A DNA stretch of 64,000 bases from Nematostella vectensis (taxonomy: Eukaryota > Cnidaria > Anthozoa > Actiniaria > Edwardsiidae), in contig NC_064038.1 of the NCBI RefSeq assembly GCF_932526225.1, positions 8,183,070 through 8,247,069 on the forward strand. Direction: 5' to 3'. Below, piece by piece: positions 15,223 to 28,125 of the stretch; positions within the stretch are counted from its first letter, which is position 1; the number at the start of each line of letters is the position of its first letter. Made by a program: the position numbers and the translations under genes. The notes under the pieces are model-generated. The model had not been told where the DNA came from and did no database searches. It was given only the letters and a program-made list of their open reading frames with translations.

Positions 15223-18200
15223 CTATCCCTTATAAGCATTAGACTCGGAATGGTCACAGAATTCTTCTGCCTGTTCCTCGGCTTCAGCAGCTCTCTTGTC
15301 TTCGGCAAGAGCCTCGCCATCGCGTCCCAGAATGTTTAGCACACGTGCAATTTCGTGGTGCGACCTCACAGTTTCCTACAGAGTAAAGTTTAAGACAGAT
15401 ATAAGGCCAACACTGTGATCCTAATTGTGCTACTATAAAACTTGAAATGGAATTAAAAATTTCTGGAAAGTTCAGGTTTAAATAACAAGAAGGCCGAGAC
15501 AGTTATTTCTTTACCAGGAGTTGCAAATAACATGGCTGCAATTTTGTCCGCTGTATGAAGCAACTTCAAAATTCAACACTGGAATGTAAGTGGTGATTAT
15601 GTTTTGTTTAGTGGTGGTACTATTTTTTCGTAGTTGTTGCGGCTAGTGTCCTGGTTTTAAGATAATTTCCCCCGCTCTTCATATTCATACCCCGCGAGGC
15701 GCGCGCGTGGTGCGCTAACGGCTGTTGGTTGAGCCATTTCAAAGGCTAGGGCGGACAGCTAAATGGGACAAAATTGAGGCCGTGACTCGATGTATAGCTT
15801 ATTCCGCATAACGAAAGAACCAACGCCAAAGAGCAGGCTATTTTTATTAAATTTTCGCAATACGCTCCATCACTTTGCGATGCGAGGTTCCGAAGACAGC
15901 GATAATAAAAACAACAACGTCATTATGAACATCAAAAGCATACCTGGTGTGCCCCTAGAACCTTCTCCTGTATCCTGAGCGCCTCTCTAAACGCAGCCAG
16001 CGCCTCGTTATATCTACACCTCGCAACCAACACAACCCCAAGGTCATGGTATGACCTTGCTGTCTCATGGTGGTCACCCAAGGCCTTGATGCGCATGCGC
16101 AAAGCTTCTTGCAAGCAGCCGTGCGCATTGACGTAATCGCCAAGTGCAGTGTAAGCAGTGCCCATGTCGTCCATGAGGGTGGCTGTGTAGGGGTGGTCGC
16201 CTAGGTGACGAAGATATACGGGGAGGACCTTCTCATGACGCAGGGTGTTGGCAGTGTTGTGCTGGTTGTTGAATGAATATGCGGCTATTGAAACATAGAT
16301 TAACAATGAGTTTGCAATATTCTTAGTCGTTCATTGCTGCTGGCAAAAAAATTGTTCAGATTGTCGATAGCGCAAACTGCCTGATATATCTAATATTTTT
16401 TTTTTGTGTGTGTGTGAGCCATAAACAATATGCTCGGACCAGAGCGAGGAGTCTGTACTTGCGTTCCCCTTCGCGTTCCAAAGGAAGAAACCGCTGTGCA
16501 GAGCACAGTAAGTCCACCAAAATAACTACAAACGATTTTTTTAGAGATTTGTTAGGCTTAGATTTAACGTCGAGAAGCAATATCCGGCATGCTCAACAAC
16601 TTTTACACAATGTTTTAGAACCAAGAATGAAACTGTATGCACTTGAATCTTACAACGCGCATATTACCTGCCAGATCCTTGTACGCCACGGCAAGAAAGA
16701 TCTCATCACCCTGCGTTTCACGGATAGCAATCGCCTTTTTGATCATCATCACCCCTTTATCCAGCTCCTGTACTTGAGCGAAGCACTTTCCAAGCTTACT
16801 GAGACAAAGCGCGCGAATAGAGCTGGACTCGTCCCCAAGTTCCGTTTGAATCTCGTTAGCTTTCTTAAACTTCTTCACAGCAGGCGGGCAAGGCATGTAA
16901 CAAGCGCAATAGGACAAGATACAGTACGCCTCCGACGTCAAACAGTCGCTGTACCTCTTCAGGTCACCTCTCTCTTTGCACTTTTCTCTGTAGACACCGT
17001 AGACAGCTAGGAACTTCTCTTTTCGGAAAGCTTTAGCGAGAAAAGGTGAAACCTCGTTGGCAAAGTCGATGCATGCTTCCTCGAGTTCAGGATCGTGGAC
17101 AGCATCTTGCATGGCTTGTCGGATGTTACGTCGGTTAATGAGAAACTTTTTGCCAGCAACACTTGAATCCTTAGTATGATAAATGTTATAGAGCTCCTTC
17201 AGCAGATCCAGGTAGTGAAGGTTGAACACCTTCTTTGCATGCTGGTAGCTGAGTTCGAAATCTTTGCTTCTGGCTTTATCCATGCAAAATGCTTGAATAA
17301 CTCCATGCATGGCGTATTGTTTTGAAACTGGGTCAAACTGGAGAAGAGAGTTGTCTACAAGGTCTTGTAGGTGGAGCTGGGTTGTCAACTCGGAGTGATC
17401 TGTTAGAAGATAATACACATCAGCAGCAACAAATGTGGTTGGATAAAGAGAAAGCGAAATCAAGTCTATCTGGAGCTCAGGACTCAAGCGACAAAAGCTT
17501 ATGTTCAGGCATTGGAAAATCTGATGGTCAGAGGAGAGTGTCATAAGATTGAAGTTCTTCAGAGCTGTTACTGGACTCTTCTGAAATTCCATAATTAGAG
17601 CTTTGGGATTGATCGATTTTGCCAGAAGTGCAGCTGTTGTGCGTAGAACAAGAGGTACTCCACCGCAGTATTCAACCAGTAAATCAGCATCACGACTTTC
17701 TAGGCAGTTAGGATCACTTTTCTGTAGAAGAGTCTTAGCATGCTCTGGCTCCAATGCTGTTAACACTAATGAGAATGACTCCACTGTGAAGAACATCATG
17801 CAAAGTCTTGATGTCACCAAGAGTCTAACATGCATTGCTCTTACAGCAATTGTTTCTACATAATTACAGAATGGGTCTCTGACTTCTTCTACAAGCATGT
17901 CTTCAGCATTATCCAGGACAATCACAGTGTCCTTTGTTAGTTCCATGACACAATGCATGGCTTGTTCCACTGGCTTTGGACTGGCTATAATGCCTAGAGC
18001 TCCTAGAAGCTGGTTAGCCATGCAAGACAAAGAGCTACAGTTCCGCAGTGAGAGGTAGTAGACACAAATCCCTAGAGAGAATAGCTCATGGGCAACATGA
18101 ATTGCTACACAAGATTTTCCAAATCCGGGCGGACCAGTGATGGTGACAATTTGACAAGGGCCAGTGGTCAACTTTGTGAAAACGGCCTGGCACTCAGATT

Positions 18201-20023
18201 CTCTGCCAACAAAGTTGGGAACTTTTGCTGGAAGACCTCCCCAGTGTTGAAATGCCAAGGTTAAAGTAGTTTCTGAGAAGACAAAAAATAAGCAACAAAA
18301 ATGAAGACACGTCTGCATGTATAATAAACAATACTGGAATCATACAACATTTTAAAAAGCAACAACATTTTTAGAAAAAAATCCTTGAGAGAAATAGTTT
18401 ATGTTTTTCACGTACGCTATAGTTCTGCAAAATGCTTGGAGTTCTTACTTATCTTACCGATAAAAGGCTAGATTTTGAAAGTTAATTACAATTAATCAAA
18501 CAAAGTGGGATGTATGACTAACATTATTGATTAACAGAACATTATATTTTAGCTCACTAAAATCCACTGACCCTTGTGCCTTCACAAGGCATGGCTAAAT
18601 AAAAAAAACATACTCAACTGTTTTTTTATCCCACCTAAGTCTATCCTTACAAGGATGTAGCAGGGGGTGGGGCACTGGGAGCATATGCCCTTCTCCCCCC
18701 TCCCCCTCCCCCAATATAAAAAAAAGAAAAAAAGAAATGACCAGTAGAAACTAATTAGAGCATTTACATATATGGCTTAGCAATTATAATAAAAAGAAAA
18801 AAAACTATTATCTATTTGTTGCTAAAAACTAGTATCAATTCAGTGAATGGTGCATTATACAAATTTTGGCAAATGGGTACTATATGAAGCACTATCCACG
18901 ACACTAGTCACTGTGAAGTTATATGTTAGCCTAATCAGTCAATCGGTACATTCACAAAATTAGCCTGCCATTTTTGACAGGGCAACCACTATGGGCAAAG
19001 AATAAAACAATGATATTTTAGCTACACTGAAGCGGTCATCAATTTCATATTTAAAACAAAAGCCAATTCAGTGCAGAGGTCGAGAAATTCGTCAAAGTGT
19101 TTGTTTCAAAATGCACTCCAATGGCTTTCTCTTCATCTGATAAACGCAGAGGGACACATCCTAGGAAACCCAGGGGTATTTTCCTCTCATAAAATCACTG
19201 GGTTTCCGAGGATGATAGGGACAGAAATCATGCAAGAAATGATTTCTCAAATGTCTTTTTCGCTTATTGAAGACGCTGTCGCATAAATAATCGATCGCAA
19301 TTAATTGGACGTGTATTTTCATTTTTAAAGGCTCTGAAAGGTCTGCGTAGTAATTTATACAATAATTATAAGGAATTTTAACTCAAAACATTCTTCTGAC
19401 ATCATTTACCCTAGTATTTTGTAACTTTGAAACTACACCATAATAAACACGCTTAAAAAAATTATCAAAAGTCAACTTAGAGCAATCCGAATTTTGTTAC
19501 AGGCTTTTTTGTTACATTTTCCCATTCGTAGGATGTTATTTCACGAAGCGTCTTAAATTTCCAAATCAAAATAATTTCCCCTTTAAAACGGACTCTCGAT
19601 ACAACAGATCGGAAATTTCGCACATGAATTTTTACGAGGTGTACGAATAAGCTGGAGGTTTATTCTAGAAGAAAATAAATAATATTTGAAGAAGACGGAC
19701 AATAAGATTAGGAGAATTCGAGATCGTCTTTTGACGTTCATTTTTACACATCTTTCCTTACCTTGCTTGCCAAGTAGGCGGTTTCGTAGGTCGTGCCTTC
19801 CAATGTGATATAAAAGCGAAGCTAGACAGTCTCTCTTATCCTTACTTAAATAACAATTGTGCATAAGTTCGGTGAAAAGGTCCCTTGCAGTGGCAACCGA
19901 CTCTAGGTGTCCTTCGGGAAGAGTGTCAACGCACAAAAACTTCATGTTCGTTACGTCTTCATCCGTGCAATCGTTTGCAATCGAAAGAATGAGCGATCGA
20001 AAAGGGTCAATTCGGGGTTCCAT
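15223..20023 (-). CDS. Death-effector-domain NB-ARC TPR protein
   Basis: Four exons: 19762-20023, 16668-18272, 15944-16284 and 15223-15375. Phases 1, 1, 0 agree throughout and give 786 residues. The start is the ATG at 20023, in good context (GCAGCCATGG). Residues 7-80 form a death-effector domain with the RxDL signature as RHDL. The NB-ARC module has a P-loop GPPGFGKS (134-141), Walker B VIVLDNAED (204-212), LLVTSR (238-243) and CGGVPLVL (290-297). C-terminal TPRs (GDHPYTATLMDDMGTAYTALG and GDHHETARSYHDLGVVL) continue into the short last exon, which ends without a membrane segment. The layout recalls STAND sensors that recruit DED adaptors or caspases; upstream signal and partners are unknown. 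It is a paralogue of the gene at 1-2983. Confidence 0.88.
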
Positions 20024-20842
20024 GGCTGCTGGTTGTAGGTTCAAAGAGTTTGTGCTTATCGGGCAAAAATCGCGGAGAAATACGACGGCGATTTCATGTC
20101 TTCACAGAGCAATGGCCACATTGCATTTCTGCATTACAACTTGTCAGCATTTATGATTTGGGTTCCCTGTGGATAGTTTCGGAAATTTACGAAGATTTTG
20201 AGATCAAAATCATAAAAGATATAATACAAATTTCAAGCCGCAAAGGGTAATACTGATTCATAGAACAGATTATATCGAATCGATTTAATTTAATGGTATT
20301 GTGCAAATACATTTATTTTTACTCTTGATGTGATCCACGAGAGCCTTCCGGGATTTACCCGATCTATTTCCGAGACATCAACGTAAACACAACAGTTTAA
20401 AATGGCGGGTAGTCAAAACTTTGTCACGGATTGTCACGATATATGCAATCTTATTGCCGTATAAAAGCCAATATACTATAAGAACAATATCATTTTAAGC
20501 GAAGAACTTGTGATGGTAACACAAAGGGCGCAAATTTGGGAGTAATTTGTATGAAAACTGCCGTGAAAGTGAAAGGACCGAACGTTTATTGCCTCTTGAC
20601 GCCGTAGTAACGAAAACAACTTCGAAAGATGAGTATTTATTGAAGATCTCAAAAATCTAGGAAACTATTCAAGCTTCATAAGCTGGTCACCTTAAAAGCC
20701 ACCGTTTAATGTTTAAAATGGAGTTGGTTATCGAAATAGTAAGAATTTGCGTTGCAACTCAAAAATTGTTTCCAAACAATTTCCAAATTTAGAATTGTTT
20801 TTTTATATATTTATATATATAAAATATAATAAAGATGATGAT

Positions 20843-23800
20843 ATGGAAGTCGTGGAAATAAAGGAGTTTTCGGAATCGGAAGACCCAGACCAGAACAAAG
20901 AATGGATTGATTTGATCGAAAAGAAAGACGAGCCGAAGCTTGAGAAAAACAAACACAACCTTCATATTCAAGACGACGAAGAAGAAGACTCACTTCGGCC
21001 GGATCTGAAGGGATTGGAGGATGCTGAAGAAGATGATCAAGAAAACCCAGACCCCTTGCCTCGTGTGATAAAAAATTCTGGTCCTCTTTTTGAGGGTTTC
21101 CTTATAACATGGGGCTGTGGTGAGTTTGCCCAGCATGGACATGGTCATTGCAATGATGTTCCTATCAGTAGCGGCTTGTTCAACCCACTGCTAGTCGGAC
21201 AGGACGGACAGGTTACACATATTGCTTGCGGGTCGAGCCATACCCTGGTCATCACAGGTACTGTTAAACACACGTCTAAGGGATTACTCATAATTTGAAT
21301 ATTGGAGGGCACTTTGTGATAAATAATTTTCCAGAACCACAAAATTTTAGTTTAGGTCCCCTCTTTGTATATTACACTTTTTTAAGCCCTCACTTTTCTC
21401 ACCCCCTCCCTTTTTTAATAACAAACGAATAGTAATCACGGGAGAAGTAGTTCTGGGCCATAATGATTATGGTTTCTTTGTCTTCCTCTGATTTCTTTTT
21501 TTTCACTACTTAATTGCCACTCCATGTCTATCTACCCTTGAACAGACTAAGATTGTTTCATTTCACCTTTGATGGCCTAAAATTCTGATAAAATTCTGAT
21601 GTTTACAGGAGATGGTCGTCTCTTCAGCTGGGGGAATGGCAACAGTGGTCAGCTTGGTATTGGCTCAACAAACACAACCCTTCAGCCTCATTTAGTACCC
21701 CTTGGAGTCACCCCTGGGACCAGAATAGAAGGCGTGGCATGTGGAACCAGGCACTCGTTTGTGTGGACAGAAGAGGGAGAGTGTTTTAGTTTTGGTAACA
21801 ACTACAGTGCCCAACTAGGGTATGACTTCAGGAAACCTGACTTCAAAGACAACCAGGTATTTGGGGGTAACAATTTGGAATATTATTCTTGCATTTGATA
21901 TCAAACATATTGATGAGTTGTTTTAATCATATTTAGAATCAGTTGTAACTAACATGGGGCAAGCTACCCTTCTAATGAAAAATTGAAAATTCCAGATTTG
22001 TAACCCCATATCAAAATTTGTATATCTTTCAGTTAAAGCCAATTTATGTTGATACTCTCTTCAACCGTAAAGTTCTTCAAGTGGCGTGTGGCTCCAGACA
22101 CTCTTTGTTCTTGTTCTCCAATGGTCATGTCGCTGCTGTTGGATGCAACAATAGAGGACAGATTGGCATTGGCAATAAGACTGACACTTTTTGCATACAG
22201 AATGTCCCAGATCTCACAGGTGTAACTGTTGTAGCCTGTGGCAACAGTCACTGTCTGGCTGCAGATGGTAAGTGGTGGAGATGTGTGGAGTTTATCATTT
22301 TACACATTTGCTTTTTCCCTAGCTCACATATTTTACCAGGAGTAACAAAAGCTCTTTAGTTGTGAGGCAGAAGGAATGATACCAGGGGATGTCAGTGTGT
22401 TTACATTTATCCCTAACAAAAACAATCATCAACTGAAAGGTCTGCTAAAGGTCTAGTAACACTCCAAACTAGTGGAAATACCTAATGAAAAATGGTATAC
22501 TAAGTAAGAAGTAGATGGGTCCCTTTTCACAGCCATGCCATCAATGCCATAACTAATATTATATAGGAGCCACTACAGAACAAAATGCTTAACATAAGCG
22601 TTGTCACATCTATAAAACCTTCCTATTATTTATTATTTATTATTTATTTTTCTGTGTTGTTTGCAGTACAAGGCCAGGTGTGGGCATGGGGGTACAGCAA
22701 AGCTTGTGGTGCTAGAGAAGATCTACTGAGTCCAGAGAACATCTTCACTAGCACAGACAGTTGTGTGAAGGCATTGTCAGGGGGAGATTCTCACTCAATG
22801 ATTTTACTACACAATGGCAGGCTACTCACTGTTGGTAATAACTATGAAGTAAGTGACAACAAGGGAGACCTGAAAGACAGGGTACAGACAGATAATCATA
22901 CACACACATACATGTTATACACATACAGACAGATATCTGTTGAGAGAGATAGACACACTGGCTACACAGCATATCACAAATTATCCCAAGGCAATAAATA
23001 ACAAAGATATGCATTGCCCATGAGACAGATGCATAACACAGAAAGCATACAAAATACCAACAAGTAGTTTTTTCCTTGAACCAGAGTAATAAATAGAATC
23101 AGCAAAAACTGGGAGTTCAACTCTATTATTTTCTTCAGCATTATTTTGTTATTTGAGACAGATGTTATCTGAGATGCCATTTAGTAGTCTTTGCTATTTA
23201 CAAAAATGTCTATATTTTTTTATCTTTTTTTATTGATAATGATATATAAGTACACTTTTTCCTGATAAAGTTGAATTTTAAGTCCCATTTTTTATTTTAT
23301 TTTAGGGTCAACTTGGCCATGGATCAGGTATCAAGTTTCTTAGCTCGCCATTGGAGGTCAAACACCCTTTCCTTCAGGGTAGAGTGCAGGACATCTCTGT
23401 GGGAGAGAATACCTCTGCTGCTGTCACAGGTATAGGAAAACAATGTTTGACTCATGCCCCCACCTAACCAGTATGATTTCCTCCCTTAGTGGGCTAGCTC
23501 TTGCATGGATAAATCCATGGATTCTCGATGGATTGGGAATAGCTTTTACACATTTCTTATTATTGAAGTTGGCCGATAGGATCAATTGTACCATTGATTT
23601 GAGAGCTGGAATAATATTAACAACCACACCTCAAGGGTGAGTGTCTCTTACACAGGATATACATTTTTTTTATTTTCTATACCGTCTATTAAGACAGTTT
23701 AAAAACTGTCTGAAAGAGGCCACAAACCGTTCGTTTTAATGGAAAACAGTTTACTATAATAGGATGTCAAACCTAAAGCACATTCCCTGTTCTAGATAAA

Positions 23801-26800
23801 AAGCACTATTTTACTTTTCTTCTCCAATCGATAGATAATGGCAAGCTCTACATGTGGGGACAAAATTCCAGTCATGTCATTCGCGAAGATGAGGGAATTA
23901 GACATTTTCAGTTTGAGCCGTATGAAGTGGACATAGGTGAATGGAGAGCCAATAAGGTATTGACATACCCATGTTTATTCAACTTTACACAGTAAACTGG
24001 TTAGAGCCATGAGCATTCACTTTTACAAAAGTGTGGCTCCTACAAGAGCCGTTGTTTGGTGCAGCACGGATTGTGCCGTTCACTTGCTGCTGGTGTACTT
24101 GGTGACGGCCTTGGTTCCCTCGCTCACGGCGTGCTTGGCAAGCTCACCGGGGAGAAGCAAACGAACGGCCGTTTGGACTTCTCGGGAAGAGATGGTGGAC
24201 TTCTTGTTGTAGTGCGCCAGGCGGGAAGCTTCACCAGCGATGCGCTCGAAGATGTCGTTCACGAACGAGTTCATGATGCCCATGGCCTTGCTCGAGATAC
24301 CGGTGTCGGGGTGAACTTGACGAAGGACTTTGTAGATGTAGATAGCATAGCTCTCCTTGCGTCTACGATTTCTCTTCTTCTTGTCTCCGGCCTGCTTCTT
24401 CCCGCCCTTCTTTACTGCTTTGACTTTTGGAGGCATCTCTACGTTTCTAAAGTTTCTAGTCAACGAATAGTTTGAGTTTCAACCTTTGCTCGACTAATGG
24501 TCACTCGTGTTTGCCTACTATTTATATGAGAGGAAGCGGATCGAAATTCCTCTTTGTCATTTTACTGGCTTTCGGATCGAAAGTCCTCTTTGTTGATTGG
24601 TCTAAATAATGTCTTACCTCAAAGGAAACAGGTAAAATACATTAGGATCGAAATCCCAGATTTTTATTCGTTAGTTATACGTCAACAGTAAAATGGCTTG
24701 CGGGTCGAAATCCCGGGTTTGTGATTGGTTGTGTAAGCGGGGGAGAGGAAAATCCGCGGCAAACGGCGAAATGGTTTCCGGATCGAAAATGACAATTTTG
24801 TATTGGTTTATTTTATAGCTCACGTAAGAGAAAACAGGCTCTAAAACCCATACAAATGTAATGGTATTTTCTGATTGGCGCATTTCGATCCAATCTGGAG
24901 TATAAGCTCGCTCTCTTCAAAATCCTCTCATATTCCGTTCTCTAAACCCTGTGATAAAAAGTGTAAGAATTAAAATTCGTTTGCCAAAATGTCCGGACGT
25001 GGAAAAGGCGGTAAATCCCGCGCTAAAGGCAAGTCTCGTTCTGCAAGAGCCGGTCTTCAGTTTCCCGTTGGCAGAGTTCATCGTTTTCTTCGCAAAGGTA
25101 ACTACGCCGAGCGTGTTGGTGCTGGCGCTCCGGTCTACATGGCCGCTGTGCTCGAGTACCTGAGCGCTGAAATCCTCGAGTTGGCCGGCAACGCTGCCCG
25201 CGACAACAAGAAGACCAGGATCATCCCTCGTCATTTGCAGTTGGCCGTCAGGAACGACGAGGAGTTGAACAGGCTGCTCCACGGTGTCACCATCGCTCAG
25301 GGTGGTGTGCTGCCCAACATCCAGGCCGTGCTTTTGCCCAAGAAGTCCGAAAAGAAACACAAGTGAACATGAACTTGTTCAGACAAACAACGGCTCTTTT
25401 AGGAGCCACCACTTGTAATAAAAGTGTTTGATCATTGTTATTCTATTGCCTCTGCTACATGAACTATCGTTTTTTTTTTTTTTTTGTTATGGGGAGGGGG
25501 TCAAAATGAGTGGATTGTTTGTCTCTAGAAATATCCCTGGATTGTTTCGAGCAAAACAAACGGAATTATTTCGCGTCAGTTATACCTCAATATCGCAGAT
25601 TTAAGTTGTTCGTAGTTGTGGCCGTTTTATGGTATCCATACCAACGCATGGAATGCCTGTGTACGACCCGGCCTCCTCCCCCTTCCGAAGGCAAAACTCT
25701 TTTTTTCTATTTTAATTGGAAGACGCGCACTGGACTGTTTTCTAGAAGGGCTGCTGTTCGTGTTTTTTTATTTCTTACAAAGCCAAATAATGTTTGTTTT
25801 TAATCAGTTTATTCAAGAGAGCATAAGATATCTAATGCTCTCTTGGTTTATTAGCACATGATTTCTGTCTTGCTTTGTGTGAAGGAATTACGGCAATTTT
25901 TGGTTGTAAATTAGCCGAAACGATCAAAAGCAAGTAAGGGGGTTGGTTGCGTTGGTATCAATCATAGTAGTGGCCAGGGTCTTGAACTTTGATTGTTTCT
26001 CTCACATTATTGTCCCATTGCTTTATCAGGTATCTTGTGGGTCATGGCACGTCGCTTGTATTGTATCTGGCTCGTACACAAAGCCTCCGAATGTAAACGC
26101 TGTCCCTCTACCCCCATCTCTCAAACCTGAAAAACCGGTTACACCAACATACCCAGTTACGTCAAATCAAAATGATGATCCTGAAGCTACTGCGCAGGGC
26201 GTCGGAAATCACATATCTTGTGACGTAAGTGATGACGATATGTATACGGATTATCCATTGGAAGAGACTGTTGTGGACTTTTGCGGGAACGTGATCGGGG
26301 AAAGACCTTGTTCTACAATATCCGCTCTAGAAATCAACCCAAAATCATCACCACCAAAGGAAGAAAAGCCATCAAATGAAAGTGATTCTCAAAAAGCGGA
26401 TAACACGGAGCATTTTTTCGATAAACAAGCTGTGAAAGAAAGTGCAGAGTTGTCAGAAGCTATAGAAAATCTTATTGGAAGTAATATTTGCTGTTATGAA
26501 CAAGACGAGGAAAACACAACTTCTGATATTGATATGAAAGAACAGAACACTGGAGTTTCTCCCGATTGGAGTGCCTCTGTCTCTGCGAGTGCGACTGGTT
26601 CAAATGAGGAAAAGCCTGCCAAGATAGAAGCTACATTGTCCAAGATTGAAGAAGAGAAACCATCAAAACAGTCACAAAGGATAATGAAAGCTAGCAAGAA
26701 CGAAGAACTGATCGCTGAGGTTCAAGAAGAAAAAGAAACTCTCCAAAGTCGTGTTGAAACGGTGAAACCAGATCGACCAAAATCCAGGAAATTATCAGCA

Positions 26801-28125
26801 GGGAGAAAGCCAATGATTATCTCGAGACAAATACGAGATGACGACCATTCTAAAGGAAATACTCCAGTCATTGGAAATGTAACTATCGGATTCTCTGAGG
26901 ATAATAAAAAGGTTGAGAGAGCAGTGACTAAACAACCACTCTCTAGAAGAGCTAGAAGTGAGACACCATCCTCTAATGAGCGGAGTTCCTCAATGGATTG
27001 GACTGGGGCCACTAAAGGTCAAGCGAATTCTCCCGCTAATGCAGGCGACGCTTGTAGAAGTCCTTTGGTGAAACAGCTTCAGCGTTCTCCTCAGCTAACA
27101 AATGAACAGCCGTCCTCCCCCACTTTTCGAAAAGCGGGCGGGGTGTGCACGTGGACACCAGGTGTAGTGGGACAGTTGCATAGGGAAAAGAGACCTGTAC
27201 GAAGCTTAAGGAAAATGGCATCGGAAGATAATACAGTAAGTTGATATCTTGCTCTCCTTGATTGGGCAAAAACAGTATAATGTATAATGGACAGTATAAG
27301 TATAATGGACAGAGTTCCACAGGTGTTGACCTTTTGCTTGTAGGAGGGGTGGAGGGTTGTGGGGTTATGGAGGAAGAAAGTCAACAGTCAAGGGTGATTC
27401 AGTCTCTTATAAGTCATCCATTCAAATTCGCCCACCACACCCAAAGTTTTATCTCTGTGGGATACGTTTGCTGTTGCCAACGCCCTATCTTTGAGCTGGT
27501 TTGCACATATTTGGTACGATCGAGGCCGTTGCGTTGTAAGAGAATACTTTATTGTTTTAGAAACTCAGAACAAGGATTTTTATTTTTTCGCTTTATTGCA
27601 CCAGCTCCGGTCAAACCGATCAAATGGAGACCAGCTTTTAGGGGGAATCATAGTTTGTTTTCTTTTTGGTAGTAATAAAGAGATCCTACCATTTTGACCC
27701 TTGTAAAGAATCGTTAATACTTCAATGCCAATCAATCTTGCTGTGTAATTGCTATATGTTTCTCATGACTCTTCCAGACTTGCTATTTACCAAATCAACC
27801 TATGGATATAATCAGGGACACGTGGACACAGCCTCCGCCCACCAGAAGATCCATCTCACGAACACAGTCCACTCCAAATATGTACACCTCCACGCCTGGT
27901 ACTCCCCCCAGCCCAATCGCCAAACGCGGGGCATACCCCCATAGCGCCACGCCCAATACCCCTCCCAGTCCGGTGCGGAAATTTTCCAGCGGAACCCAAG
28001 TTCGCCTACTAGCTCCCAGTACATTACCACCACGACCACCTCGCACACAAAGGCCTGGGGCGAGTCACAAACCAGTGTTCTCGTCTGGGTCGTCCTGGAG
28101 AAACAGGAAGTCTGATTTGGTGTAG
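20843..28125 (+). CDS. RCC1-repeat beta-propeller protein with long disordered tail
   Basis: Eight exons: 20843-21257, 21609-21856, 22033-22267, 22667-22848, 23306-23429, 23835-23956, 26030-27235 and 27778-28125. Every phase agrees; the product is 959 residues. After an acidic N-terminus, RCC1 blades run from about residue 100 to 460, with repeated signatures such as [59 protein letters not shown] and [11 protein letters not shown]. The remaining 490 or so residues are charged and Ser/Pro-rich, ending in two copies of a TPPSP[IV] motif, possible proline-directed kinase sites. RCC1 folds serve as GTPase exchange factors or scaffolds (RCC1, RPGR, HERC); I cannot assign an orthologue. Intron 6 (23957-26029) contains a histone gene pair. 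The start is the first in-frame ATG; upstream is AT-rich. Confidence 0.85.
24035..24050 (-). terminator. Histone 3' stem-loop of H2B
   Basis: On the minus strand GGCTCTTGTAGGAGCC forms a six-pair stem with a four-base loop, 30 bases after the H2B stop. It fits the 3' processing hairpin of replication-dependent histone mRNAs, with a T-G closing pair. Confidence 0.88.
24080..24436 (-). CDS. H2B: Histone H2B
   Basis: An intronless gene of 118 residues. The start is the ATG giving [14 protein letters not shown]; an in-frame codon farther upstream would add nine residues not typical of H2B. The histone fold is canonical ([20 protein letters not shown], then [20 protein letters not shown]) and the C-terminus ends AVTKYTSSK. 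It pairs with H2A in the nucleosome core. It is transcribed away from the H2A gene from a shared region and has its own 3' stem-loop, so it is a replication-dependent copy. It lies within an intron of the RCC1-repeat gene, on the opposite strand. Confidence 0.97.
   Translation of the reverse strand: MPPKVKAVKKGGKKQAGDKKKRNRRRKESYAIYIYKVLRQVHPDTGISSKAMGIMNSFVNDIFERIAGEASRLAHYNKKSTISSREVQTAVRLLLPGELAKHAVSEGTKAVTKYTSSK
24437..24988. promoter_or_regulatory. Bidirectional H2B/H2A promoter with repeated GGATCGAAAT motif
   Basis: The 552 bp between the two histone ATGs carries a motif close to GGATCGAAAT at 24538, 24574, 24645, 24702 and 24780, plus one inverted copy (ATTTCGATCC) at 24882. ATTGG/CCAAT boxes lie at 24596, 24724, 24802 and 24874. 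TATA-like sequences are next to each gene: TATAAG at 24901 for H2A, and CATATAAA read on the minus strand near 24522 for H2B. Spacing suggests a shared, cell-cycle-controlled promoter. The motif's role is inferred from repetition only. Confidence 0.7.
24989..25366 (+). CDS. H2A: Histone H2A
   Basis: An intronless gene of 125 residues, starting [20 protein letters not shown]. It has the H2A fold ([20 protein letters not shown]), the acidic-patch region ([20 protein letters not shown]) and NDEELNRLL; the tail ends KKSEKKHK. There is no SQ-E/DF-aromatic end, so it is a canonical H2A and not H2A.X. It is divergent from H2B and followed by a histone stem-loop. It lies in the same orientation as the RCC1-repeat host gene, inside intron 6. 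Confidence 0.97.
   Translation: MSGRGKGGKSRAKGKSRSARAGLQFPVGRVHRFLRKGNYAERVGAGAPVYMAAVLEYLSAEILELAGNAARDNKKTRIIPRHLQLAVRNDEELNRLLHGVTIAQGGVLPNIQAVLLPKKSEKKHK
25392..25407 (+). terminator. Histone 3' stem-loop of H2A
   Basis: GGCTCTTTTAGGAGCC, 26 bases after the stop, is a six-pair stem with a TTTA loop. AATAAA follows at about 25417, so polyadenylation is also possible. Confidence 0.92.

Noticed and set aside
16408..17010. 200-residue plus-strand frame
   Set aside because: Antisense to the TPR-linker exon of the DED-NB-ARC-TPR gene.
24056..24475. 139-residue plus-strand frame
   Set aside because: Antisense shadow of histone H2B.
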